Assembly: GCA_018292915.2 (NCBI GenBank) | Contig: JACVVK020000335.1 | Span: 89,501-153,500, forward strand | Source of the DNA: Batillaria attramentaria | Lineage: Eukaryota > Mollusca > Gastropoda > Batillariidae | Length of the DNA: 64,000 nt | Reading direction: 5' to 3' | In this document: piece by piece, positions 34,567 through 45,819 of the stretch | How the letters are laid out: each line of letters starts with the position of its first letter | Position numbering within the stretch: position 1 is the first letter of the stretch | The notes under the pieces: generated by a model | What the model saw: the letters and a program-made list of their open reading frames with translations, nothing else | The model's database searches: none | What the model was told of the DNA's origin: nothing | Position numbers and translations under genes: made by a program

Positions 34567-34844
34567 GGGCTCTACTAGAGAGGACTCTTCCTGGACCAAG
34601 TTGCGTTGTAGATCTGTGGTTGTAGTTTCTGTAACAGGTTTTGTTTTTAAAGAGTTGGGTTGTTAGCCCTACTCAAACCCCCAACCTGGAGGACCAGTGA
34701 GTGCGCTTCGTCTGGCCTCTACCCTTCGACCTGTCCAGCATGGGTGGCCCTACCAGGAGACGAATCTCCCGCCGGCATAGCTCTCGGGGTCATGGAGACA
34801 CGCAAGCCCCATCTCCAACGGCAAGGATGCACTCATCGATGGGG
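34567..34844 (-). promoter_or_regulatory. 5' leader of the RTE element
   Basis: About 280 bp, GC-rich near its outer end (GCCGGCGGGAGATTCGTC on the minus strand). RTE elements place an internal promoter here; that role is assumed from the family. Confidence 0.5.
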
Positions 34845-35417
34845 ATTATAGCTTTAGTATTAAGAATAACAGAGCTTTTAGATAAACACATTTTTTCACG
34901 TTTCTGCGAGATACGCCGGTCAAAAAAGTTCCAATTTTGCAATTTCGTAAGTACAATCCAAGGCACTTAAGTCCACGTTTCATCAGCTCTCTAGATCTTC
35001 CAGATTTTATGTCAAAATTAATTCAGTCACGGAAGTCACAAAAGCAACAAGGAAATCACAAGATATGAAGAAGTATCATCTGTCAGACGAGGAGCGTGAG
35101 GCTGACGGCAAATGTTTGGTTCACAGACAAAATCTGCAAGTATCGTCACTGCTTCCGACATTTCATCAGCCCTCTACATCTTCCAGATTTCATGTGAAAA
35201 ATAATTCAGTCGGAGAAGTCACAAAGCCAATAGGGAAATCACAGGACATAAACAAGCATCCTCAGACGATCTCAGTGCTAGAGGCTGACGCCAAAAGTTT
35301 AGTTCACGGAATTGACGTCATCTCTCTCTCTCTCTCTGTATGACGACCTGCCTGAGGCTGACGTCAAATGTTTAGTTCACGGAACTGACCTCTCTCTCTC
35401 TCTCTCTCTCTCTCTCT

Positions 35418-35597
35418 GGGGAGCCAGGGTGGCCGAATGGTAGAGCGTTGGACTTTCAATGCTTGGGCCGAGAGTTCGAATCCTGGCCGCTGGGGCCAAA
35501 TATTTGTGCTGGCCTTTTTCTCGTTGCCCCGTCTTTGATATCACCCCTTATGTGGTGGAAAAGAGCGTTAAACTCCTAAACACCCACCTACCCACCC
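35418..35597 (+). mobile_element. SINE V1 embedded in A7
   Basis: V1 head and body after a CT tract; same host position as in A3, A4 and A9. Confidence 0.85.
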
Positions 35598-35794
35598 TCT
35601 CCCTCTCTCTCTCCCTTCTTCCCACACCCGGCCCCACCCCCAGTCACGTGGCTAATCGGTCGAGGTCGTAGAGGATCTAGTGTCATCGGTAGAACTTGGA
35701 GAGGGGAGAACCGGCAACAATAACAACAAAACAGACAAAATAAAATGAAGTTTGGAGAAACAACTTTGTAGGACGGGGCCGTTCCTCCTTGTTT

Positions 35795-35990
35795 AAGTTG
35801 TTTCTCTATAGAGAAACAACTTTATGAGACGGGGCAGATTTTGCTACGCGCAGCAGCAAGTTTCAGTGATACAAAACAAGACTGACGTTTCTCCACACAA
35901 TACTTACTTTCACGCACACAGTGACTAACGAAATCTGCGTCATAGACACATTACGTGCACACTTTGCTGCTGCGTTCTTTTTGGCGGGAA

Positions 35991-36066
<76 letters not shown>

Positions 36067-36719
36067 ACGGATGTAATGATGGCTATCTCCTAAACCACCT
36101 CGTTGGAGGCCTTTTCACTTTGAGATAAAATGGGAATTCACCTTCTCCAGACCTATTTTTCACGATTTTTAGCCTACTGCATTTTCAAAAGAGTTATCGC
36201 CGATTTTTAAAAATCGGTCATGTTACAAATGTTTTCTAAAAAAAAATGTTCAAATGGCTTCATTTTCTGAAATTGGGAAGATCATCCAATTATACTGCCT
36301 GTTTTCGTAGCACAGCTATGTAGCTCTGACAGGTTTTGTGTAAGAAAAATATTTCCGAGGTAGGGGTGGTTTGCATATAAAGCCAAATATCTATGAAAAG
36401 ACTCCTTCAAATTACTCATCATTCCGATATTTTTGTCACTTGTGCCAACTGCACATATGACGTGAACTGCTGCACTATTATAGCTTTAGTATTAAGAATA
36501 GCAGAGCTTTCAGATAAACACATTTTTCACGTTTCTGCGAGAAGCGCCGGTCAAAAAAGTTCTAATTTTGCAATTTCGTAAGTACAATCCAAGGCACTTA
36601 AGTCCACGTTTCATCAGCTCTCTAGATCTTCCAGATTTTATGTCAAAATTAATTCAGTCACGGAAGTCACAAAAGCAACAAGGAAATCACAAGATATGTA
36701 GAAGTATCATCTGTCAGAC
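35795..36719 (+). mobile_element. Family A element A8, 5' half (continues at 42748 as A9)
   Basis: Starts with the intact terminal palindrome three bases after the end of A7. It includes a long TG tract (about 35998-36063), the body, and the start of the core up to CTGTCAGAC (36711-36719), where element X begins. Its sequence subtype matches the 3' half at 42748-43453. Confidence 0.82.
36711..36719 (+). repeat. Left 9-bp target duplication of element X
   Basis: CTGTCAGAC, repeated at 42748-42756. In uninterrupted A7 the sequence runs through this site once (CATCTGTCAGACGAGGAGC). Confidence 0.88.
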
Positions 36720-38319
36720 TAGTCATGGTCTCCTCTCTCCTGAAATCGAGAGTCATGGATCCTAGCGTAGAAAAAAAATTAACACATTAATATCTCTGTG
36801 GTGGCTGGACCAATATTTAAATACTGATAGGATACAAGTGACGCTGAATAACGCTCCATGAAAATATACACTTTGGCCTTACAAGCTACCGTGCATGATT
36901 GTCTGAGTGGAAAATGCCCAACTCTAACACTGCGAGCTGAGGTTCGTCTGCTTGGCAGCCATTTGCATGGTGTCGGCGCATGCGTGCCTGAATAGAAAAC
37001 CGCGGGAAAAGTCGGAGATTTCTAAAGGTGGGCAGATCAGACAAAAGCTGACAGAATAACAGGAATTGGTGTAATATCTATTTGTCAGTCTCAAAAACAG
37101 TTGGCTGAAAAATCTCACAGGTCCTGTACTGCTTTCTACAAGCTTTTCTTAATCAAAAAATTCACTGACTCAGCGCCGGAAAGATCTTTCAACTAAAACG
37201 TAAGTCAGTTCAAGATCCCTCGAATCTGACAGGCCGGCATGCTGATTCCTCCCAACCGCATAGCAGAAAGATCTACACAAACACACGAGCTTTTTCTTTG
37301 ATGACTGAACAAAATTTCTGATTACCACTGATTTGATGTGATCACTGATGTGTGAGTGTCAGTTTATGTCACTTATGTCTCTCTAGATCTAGACTGACTG
37401 TGAGCCGACAAGCATATTCACGTGGAAGGATGGTAGCAAAGACCTTGGAATCAGAAGATCTTTGATGGTAGTGAGGAGAAAGAATAAAAGGAAAAAAGGG
37501 GGCGGAGGGTAAAATACGGCAAGCACTATTACACAGCTGCTGTACTTTTTAAACTTTACAAAATCACCGTCACATAATCCAGTGTGTTAAATTGTACGTG
37601 CAGTTTTGCTTTCCAGGGACAAGGTCGGTGTAAACAAGCATGCATAATCAAACGCATAACAGTAATTAATAATGGAAAACGTTGAATCTGAACAGATGAT
37701 TTAAGTCCATCCTATACAAATCAAGACTCTCATCTTTTTTGTCCCTGTAATGTACCAAGAGCATTACATGTCTGGCAGCGTGAGCGGGGAAAACAGCAAC
37801 ATGGTTCAAACTGAAAATGTTGCCACTTCGCATTGTCAGACTCTTGACGTCAGTGGCACCATGCGCATCACGTTTGTATGTGGGCACTTGTTTTCAAATG
37901 TTTTTTCCTTTGGAGCGAAATGATCCAGTTTGCTGAAGATGATCAATAAAATTGTATTGATGATCTTTGGTTTTCCCTCTGTTGTTGTATGTTTCTAAAA
38001 AGCATTCATGTCTGTGCTTGGGACTGCTGATAAGACAGTCGAAACATGCTTGGTGAGTGGATGAGGATCTTTGTAAATTAGGCTATTGGTTGTCCTTTGA
38101 GTTGGTCAGACCAGACACAGCGAATGGTCAGACATCAGATTCCTGACGGCCGAAGGTTGTCCGATTTCATTTAAGACTTTTTTTTAATGTTTGGCAGATA
38201 GTACACATTGTATATTTTAATTCATATACAACAAGGTCTGTTGTACTGCAAACAAAAATGCATACATGGGCACACCAACCGTATTTATTCATATTTTAGT
38301 ATTACTTGTACTGTTTAAT

Positions 38320-38361
<42 letters not shown>

Positions 38362-38684
38362 AATGAGAAACATCGAAAGACTTAATGTTCAGGTAGTGTA
38401 TGTTGAAATTTATCAGCCTTGTGATTAGGACATCACTTGGAAGGTCACACATTATCAAACGTTTCCTTTTGTACATTTATTTCTAGACACATGTTGATCA
38501 GTTACAACACAAACATTTTGGCCAGTGGGGACAAAGTTTACCATTCAGGTTGGAAACATGACAGCACATGGAAACTGATCAGATTTAGGACTGACCATAC
38601 AGTAATGTGTCATGGTAAAAACAAAAACAAAACTAAATACCATTTCTTTCAAATGTTACAACAGTGAAACAAGTGCTTGGACAA

Positions 38685-40370
38685 CTAGCAAACTACAGAT
38701 AACAGAAAATGTATACCTGAAATATATTCTTTAGATTCTCACTGTTCCTTCAGCCCTAGCCAAGTCAGATTCACACTATATTGTGTCTACTTTGCTTCAG
38801 TGTTATAACCTTCAAAATGAAAATGTAGCAGTACAAACAAACATACAACCAACCAGCACACCTACAAACATTTCAAACAGAGTTTAGTACTAAATTTATT
38901 TCAAAAAGGTGGGGGCGGGGGTATGGCAGTTTGAATTTAGCGTCAAGTGTCCGATTAGATGAGGGAATTTTGGGACTGAATTTCACTAGTGTCAATACTG
39001 GAAAAGGTCTTGTCCTATTACAACCGGCTTTGACATCACCATTATGGTAACAAAAGATAATTTTAATGAGGGAATTTTAGTGTCCAAGATGCCCAGTCTG
39101 TAGATCCTGCAGCAGGTTTAAATCCCATGGTAGGCAGGGATATCACTGGCGATTGCTTTCTGAGGGGATTTCATATCGGTTAAACACAGACTTAGGCCAG
39201 TTTAAGAATATGTAATCTTTGCTCTTAGTTTGTAGTACATGTACATGGATTCGACACAATAGAGGTTGTCTGGTACGCTTGTTGCTAACTTTAACATTAA
39301 AACAAAAAAGCAAATGTGGACCTAACTAAACTTACCACTTGGTGTTGACTTGAATAATCGCCATGTTGAACATGATATCAGATGATGACACATTTGTAAA
39401 CATAATATTTGCAGGAGCTGGTTGTTTTGAGCAGGAGCTGGGCCTGAAATAAATGCATACATGCAGATCAAAGTGATGTTGTAACACACACACACAAACA
39501 CACACACACACACCCCACAGATCTGTAAAAAAAAAAAAAAAAAAAAAAAAGTGATGGTGTGCAAGGTTTCTCTTCAGTCCTCATTAAAAAATTTTGTACT
39601 GATCTTGCATGATACATTTACTTCATAGACTGTTCAAACACACACAAAACACTTTGGTATACAGCTGACTTGTACTGCAGGCTTACTGAAATAGCTGCTG
39701 GTGAGTCTGACAAGAGATCTATCTGTACACTGCCTGAGATCATACTTGCAATACCTATGTACAGACCAATACCACAGCAAAATGCACAGTGTGCCCTGCT
39801 TTTCAGTCCCCCCCCCCCCCCCACACACACACACACACTTCCTGCTGCACCAATGCACACCTATCTGTCTAGCATACTGGTTTGTTCAGTGCTCTGCAAT
39901 AACATGACAAAGTCCAGGGAAAAGAATATCCCAAGTGTCTATCATGTCACAGTCAGCAGGGGGAAAACACAGTAGGACCATGCTCACCTTCGTAGAATGG
40001 ATACTGTCTGTGTATGTGATTATTAAAACTGCTGTGAGTCAGAATCTCATGTAGCACTCCCTCCAGTTTTACTCCGTTGCCTCCCAGTACTGCCTCTACT
40101 CATCCCTCTCCAACTTTCCTGGACTCCCTTCACAGTACACATCTTCCACACCCACCGGAACTCGACTGATTAGTGTAGACTGATCACCTCCTCCTTCCCA
40201 TCATCAGAGTCATTTTCTTCCAATTCTTCTACATGCCCGAAGGAATCAGGAAAACCGCCGTCCAAATCTACGAATCTTGCCACACTCTAATCTTCACGTT
40301 CTGCACCATTCCCCGGAATATTGAACAAAATTCCACGATTATCCCCATTACGTAATGATCGCGTCGCCAT
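38685..40370 (-). pseudogene. Gene carried by X, right copy (three exons, decayed)
   Basis: Unrecognised gene. The start is ATGGCGACGCG at 40370 on the minus strand, in a YY1-like CAAGATGGCGAC context. Exon 1 (40370 to 39988) encodes an acidic part (DLDGGFPDSFGHVEELEEND) and then a basic part with FRWVWKMCTVKG. Two in-frame stops (after GAERED and after EVISLH) and a 2-bp loss near its end show decay. The exon closes at donor AAG|GTGAGC. Exon 2 (39443 to 39336) has consensus acceptor and donor and the same phase as the left copy. A short last exon is possible at 38716 to 38685. The predicted intact product would be about 175 residues. No domain or transposase signature is apparent; it could be captured host sequence or a transposon accessory gene. 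Confidence 0.4.
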
Positions 40371-40792
40371 CTTGTTGATACGAAAATCTAAAGTAGATTT
40401 TCACACGAACACTTATAGAAACTTAAAACCACTAGTAGATAAATATTGCTGTTTGATGTGAGGAGCGAGACCGCGTCCTTCGACTTTGCGAAACTATTCA
40501 GAATATCCCAGGTCAGTAAACCACTGAATATTTCGCTAACGTCATATTTTGAGAAAATTGAATCTCGCCTGCCAAAGTCGCTAACGTGTTCTACACGGTT
40601 GCTGAGGAAGCAATAGACAAGAAATGCAGTAATTCTGAGTTATACAAACGCCACCAGCGACATAGTAAAGTACAATCCGGGAGCAGTATGTCACAAGTTA
40701 CTGGTATGAGTGATCGAGTGCGAACATTTCATGATATAGATAGATCTGGTTCCTGCCTGGTCTGTACAATTTAGTAACTGCAGACATATGTA

Positions 40793-41266
40793 CAGTGGAC
40801 GCCGGATATAAGCAACTCGGATATAAGAAAACTCGGTTATTGCCAACGAATTTTTTTCCCCCGGCCAAACTCTTCTTTATTATGTATTACAAAAACTCGG
40901 ATACAAGAAACTCGCTTATAAGAAAACTCGGTTTTAGGAAAGCAAATTTCTTGTCCCGCTTGATACAAAAACTCGGATATAAGAAACCGAAAGTACATTT
41001 CCAAGAAAATTTCACTCATTGTAAGAAACCGAAAGTACATTTCCAAGAAAATTTCACTCATTCTAAGAAAACAGGTCAGGTCTGACGTCACTTAGGACAG
41101 GCACATGATGGCGCATGATTTTCTTTTCTTGAATTGGTTCTTTACCATTGTGTTCCGTGCAAAATTGAATGTTGGCAAGAAGAAAAAATACGAGATGCAT
41201 TTTATTTGTTCTATTGTTATATGTTGTTTTTATTATTATTTTGTTTTTTTGCCTGATTGGGAGCTG

Positions 41267-41306
<40 letters not shown>

Positions 41307-42044
41307 TCTCTCTCTCTGTATGTCTGTCTCTGTCTACAGGGCTCGCGTTAAGGAGAATAAAACTATCAGTATTAGACTAACTGTTGATCAATTCCTTTCT
41401 TTGACAATATACGTGGTCCATCTTTCCTCCATCCCCCTTCCCCCTCCCAACAGAAAAAAAGCTAATTTGCAGCTTTTTTCAGCCAAATTAGACACGGAAA
41501 GCATCGCATATCATACTCTAATGGGACGAGTGTTTTATAGATCAAAAGTTGATACATAATGCACTTTTAATATATCCTATAAATACAAGGGAATTCTCTC
41601 TCTCTCTCTCTCTCTCCCCTTAGTTCTTTTTTGTTTGTTTGTTTGGTTGGTTGGTTGGTTGGTTTGGTTGGTTTTTTTTTTCTTTTTGTTTTGTTTTTTC
41701 TTCCCACATGACCGCCAGCGCTACAGTTGGGAAGCAAAAACAGTATTTTCATGTTCAAACAAAAAATCTGACATTGAAGGACAGAAGCACACTGGTGTAT
41801 ATTAACTCTACACATATATATTCTGTGCAGGTCTTTAAGAGAAACCAGATATTTCTTAATTTAATGCAAAACATACACGAACTGAGAAAAAAGAAATGTT
41901 TTAAACCTTTTTTTCACTGAACTCGGTTATAAGAAATATTTTTCAAAATACTTTCTTATATCCGACTTTCAGATATAAGAAAACTCGGATATGAGAACCC
42001 AAAAAATTCACCCCCCTCGAGTTTCTTATAACCGGCGTATACTG
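40793..42044. mobile_element. pogo/Tigger-like non-autonomous element nested in X
   Basis: TA target duplications (40791-40792, 42045-42046) flank inverted ends CAGTGGACGCCGGATATAAG and its near complement CTTATAACCGGCGTATACTG. The ends carry several repeats of ACTCGGATATAAGAAA type. The 1.25-kb interior has CT and T-rich tracts and no transposase ORF. Confidence 0.8.
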
Positions 42045-42747
42045 TATCCGTAAAGGCTTTCTTTGAAACTTGAAGAAGGCTTTTCAGTTCTAGCATTTAA
42101 AGATCTAAAACCACTCTAGTCAATGTCCTAAAATAGTCGGCTGCTAAGACAAAGGTATCAGTGACGCGACGTTACTTTGCTTGTAGATACTCACACGCTT
42201 CCTTGTCGGACTCAGACGACAATCTCTGTCTAAACTGACAGAGATCATATTGTTTTGAAATAAAGGGGGAAAATGGACGTACAAATACAGTACACTCAAA
42301 CACACTGCTTACCTTTAACCACGTGTGACGAAGAAATCACAACGCGGATTGAGACTGATTGAGGAAGTATCCGTGTTAGTATCCTTTCGTGAAAAATGTC
42401 GCAGGAAAGTGCGCGCGGGTTGGTGTGAGGGCAATTGGGAGATAATTAAAACATGGAAGATAACTCTGAAATAACAATGAGTTCATTCCCTTCAGTTTTC
42501 GCCGTGCGCCATAAGGGATCCCATTCTAACTTCCGCAGACGGCCGGTTGAAGCCGTGAACATTTCAATCAAGTTCAGCTATAAACATCATCGTAAAGCTT
42601 AGGTACGCTGTCAGTTTTCTTATATTAGCCTGACGTTTACCTGTGCCATAGCCACCACGAAAAAAATGTAGCCACCAAAAAGTTTCTTCGCTTGGATCCC
42701 TGACCCAGGATGTGACTTCCCCGATCACTCATGGGTTACCCGGACTA

Positions 42748-43051
42748 CTGTCAGACGAGCAGCGTGAGGCTGACGTCAAATGTTTGGTTCACAGACAAAA
42801 TCTGCAAGTATCGTCACTGCTTCCGACATTTCATCAGCCCTCTAGATCTTCCAGATTTCATGTGAAAAATAATTCAGTCGGAGAAATTACAAAGCCAACA
42901 GGGAAATCACAAGACATGAACAAGCATCCTCAGACGATCTCAGTGCTAGAGGCTGACGTCGAAAGTTTACTTCACAGAATTGACGTCATCTCTCTCTCTC
43001 TGTATGACAACCTGCCTGAGGCTGACGTCAAATGTTTAGATCACGGAACTG

Positions 43052-43085
<34 letters not shown>

Positions 43086-43453
43086 GGAGCCAGGGTGGCC
43101 GAATGGTAGAGCGTTGGACTTTCAGTGCTTGGGCCGAGAGTTCGAATCCTGGCCGCTGGGGCCAAATATTTGTGCTGGCCTTTTTCTCGTTGCCCCGTCT
43201 TTGATATCACCCTTATGTGGGGGAAAAGGACGTTAAACTCCTAAACACCCACCCACCCACACTCTTTCTCTCTCCCTCCCTTCTTCCCCCACCCGGCCCC
43301 ACCCCCAGTCACGTGGCTAATCGGTCGAGGTCGTAGAGGATCTAGTGTCATTGGTAGAACTTGGAGAGGGGAGAACCGGCAACAATAACTACAAAGACAA
43401 AATAAAATGAAGTTTGGAGAAACAACTTTGTAGGACGGGGCCGTTCCTCCTTG
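42748..43453 (+). mobile_element. Family A element A8/A9, 3' half
   Basis: Resumes with CTGTCAGACGAGCAGCG after element X, then core repeats, SINE V1 (43084-43260) and the 3' end CCGTTCCTCCTTG before TTTT. Together with 35795-36719 it makes one A element of about 1.6 kb. Confidence 0.82.
43084..43260 (+). mobile_element. SINE V1 embedded in A9
   Basis: Fourth example of V1 at the fixed position in this A subfamily. Confidence 0.85.
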
Positions 43454-44600
43454 TTTTAACCTGTAATCTTGTTTCCCCTACACCGGACGGATGGTACGCT
43501 ACAACTTTCATTCCTGACAAATTAATTGCGCGGCGCATCGGTGAAGTTTGGAGCACGTGCACACTGCAGATGTTCCAATGTTGTTACTGCGGAGTTGCCT
43601 CTCTCTGAGTGTGGGCCGCTTTTCGTATCTTGCTTTTCACTTCACTGAGTGTCTGGGGCAGTTTTGCTTCCATGCCATCGCCACTGGCACCTCGGGCCGC
43701 GCGATCGGCCAGCTCATTTCCTCTGATCCCGCTGTGGGAGGGTAGCCACATGAGAGCTAGGCCGATTCCCTTAGTGAGGCCAGGAAGAGGATCTCGCTTT
43801 GTACATCACTCCTCTCCCTAGGACTTGGAGCGAGGACTTTGAGTCGGACAGAATGACCACCCCCAGCAGGGGGTTTGGCATGTCATTGACAAACGTGCAG
43901 GCCATGAGGATTGCTTTTATCTTCTCTGCTGAGAAGATGCTTAACCCGGCGTTGAGTTTGTAGCGTCTTGTGATTTCAAGGTCCGGGATCACGAAGCCAC
44001 ATCCAACCTCTCCTGAGTCTAGGACTGAGACGTCCGTGTAGATCTTCAGGTGCTGGGAGAAGCGCTGTTCAATCTTCTCCCTTGCCAGGGTAGTGGCGAG
44101 AGCAGGGTCTGATTTCAGCGTAGTGGTGCTCGAACTCGGGCTTAGCCAGCTCCCACGGAGGAAAGACCGGCGGCTTGGGAGTTTGTGACTTCAGGTTTCG
44201 TTCCGCACTATGACCAGATTTCCTTAGTGCGCTCTGCCATTGGGTTAGGCTTCCGATGTATTAGTGGCGCTTTGTCTTCCAGACTCTGCCGGATCAGGGT
44301 CTCCTTGGTGACTGTAAGCATGTCTGTAAGCATGGTGGTCTCAGTAGAGTGCTTAGCAACTTGGAAGTTGGCACACCTCCCTTTGCATTCCTCCCTGAGT
44401 GGTGACCAGCCTGCTTCCTGGTATACTAAGTCATTTCTCGCACTTTTTCTTGCACCAATTGCCGTCTTCAGGGCTGCCAGTGCAACTCTCTGAAGCTTCA
44501 GAAACTCGCTCCCTACATAAGGCGGGATCTCACAAGAGCGTTCGTCAGATAGATGAGGCTGCGTGGTAATTGATGCAGTAACAACTTGAAGTTGGAAGCT
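43454..44600 (-). mobile_element. I-type LINE fragment with RNase H domain
   Basis: Minus strand. First comes the end of a reverse transcriptase (IGARKSARNDLVYQEAGW, then PLREECKGRCANFQVAKH). Then comes an RNase H-like domain with acids at the expected places: YTDVSVLDSG, FSAEKIKAI and LSDSKSSLQVL (D, E, D). This combination is typical of the I/Ingi/Nimb group of LINEs. The frame is broken between the two parts and again near 43760, and the 5' two thirds of the element are missing. It lies between A9 and the GIMAP gene and is a dead remnant. Confidence 0.75.
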
Positions 44601-44911
44601 GATTTTGAGTACAGATTTTCCTGTGGTGTACGCTCGAGTGCATGTGTGACTGTGTCTTGTTGTGGTGTCCAGCGTGAGAATGTGTGTATGACTGTGTGTG
44701 ATTGGAGAGAACTGACAGGAACGCCACCCACAAAAAAAATCACCCACACACTGAACAACAATAAGCACAACGGCGATCGTTACACTGTCAATCATATGAA
44801 GAATCTTGTTCCGGCCTTTCCGATTGCTTTTCATAATCCGGCTTAGCCTTTAATATGCTGTTTGGTATATGTTATTGTAGTGGTTTTTTTGGTTGTTGTT
44901 GTTTTTTAGAT
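44601..44911. other. Upstream region of the GIMAP gene
   Basis: About 310 bp, T-rich toward the start codon. No TATA box or clear transcription start is visible, so a non-coding upstream exon is possible. Confidence 0.4.
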
Positions 44912-45759
44912 ATGGCATCAAGGTACAGACAACTGCAATCGGAAGACTGCAAGGCAGTCCGAAATGAAGGCACAAGGTAAGAATCTTAAGTATGACTTCT
45001 CTTACCACACAGCAGTGTACTGTCTTGTGGTGTAGCTGTATGAGACCAGCAGTATCTACATGTTATGCCTCCTCTTACCGTGCTGTATTGAAATGAACTT
45101 TGTTCGGTCGGGAGCTACTACTGCTACACAACATTATTCATGACACAGAGCGCTTTGCAAAACTAACGAGGAAACATTGGGTGGGTGGAAGAATGTTTAG
45201 GAATTTAACGTCCCATTTCCTCCACGTATGAGTGATATCAAAGACGGGGCAACGAGAAAAAGGCCAGCACAAATATTTGGCCCCGGCGGGATTCGAACTC
45301 ACGACCCGAGCATTGAAAGTCCAACGCTCTACCATTCGGCTATCCCGGCTCCCCGAGGAAACAAAGAAACGTGAACAGATTGTGATATTTTTAACAGGAT
45401 AATATTGGTCGGGAAAACTGGAAGCGGGAAAAGCTCGCTTGGGAACATTCTTCTGGAAAGGGAGGATCGCGAACCACCACCAGAACCACAAGACGGGGAG
45501 GAGACTGCATCTCCCTCCACCTTAACAGATACAGTTGACGACAAGGGCTTTGTTGTCAGCGAGTCTCTGTGTTCTCAGACGAAGACGTGCGAGTACAAAA
45601 CGTCGACAAGTGCATGGGGACGATATCTGAAGGTACACCTCTTTCTGTTGAATTGTTCGTCTTGAGACACATTATAAATTTGTCTTTGATATTCCGAAAG
45701 GGAAATTCGGAAGACTGTTGAAGAAAGAAGTATCATTTGGAGACATTGCCTCCCCCCCC

Positions 45760-45819
<60 letters not shown>

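Larger units (their letters stand above)
31574..34844 (-). mobile_element. RTE-type LINE, full length, with target duplication
   Basis: A 3,271-bp element in reverse orientation, flanked by an exact 14-bp duplication ATTATAGCTTTAGT (31560-31573 and 34845-34858) within A7. It has a 5' leader of about 280 bp, one long ORF and almost no 3' UTR: only about 5 bp follow the stop. AATAAA lies inside the final codons. The length fits RTE-clade elements. Intact frame and perfect duplication suggest a young insertion. Confidence 0.92.
30997..35791 (+). mobile_element. Family A element A7, split by an RTE LINE
   Basis: Head-truncated (starts CAAAACAAGACTGTGACG). The body is interrupted at 31574-34844 by the RTE element and resumes at 34845. 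Core repeats, SINE V1 (35418-35597) and the 3' end CCTCCTTG (35791) follow. TTT then leads straight into A8. Confidence 0.8.
36720..42747 (+). mobile_element. Element X, complete right copy (about 6.03 kb)
   Basis: Inserted into the core of one A element with a 9-bp duplication CTGTCAGAC. The outermost bases are inverted (TAGTC...GACTA). A subterminal inverted block reads TCAKGGATCCWAGCG at 36753-36773 and 42683-42703 (18 of 21 identical). It contains a decayed spliced gene on the minus strand (38685-40370), a conserved NRF1-like site, microsatellites and a nested pogo/Tigger-like element. Long imperfect inverted ends plus a 9-bp duplication resemble Mutator-like (MULE) elements. No transposase domain was recognised, so the class is a hypothesis. 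Alternatives are another TIR class, or a host fragment carried between transposon ends. Confidence 0.75.
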
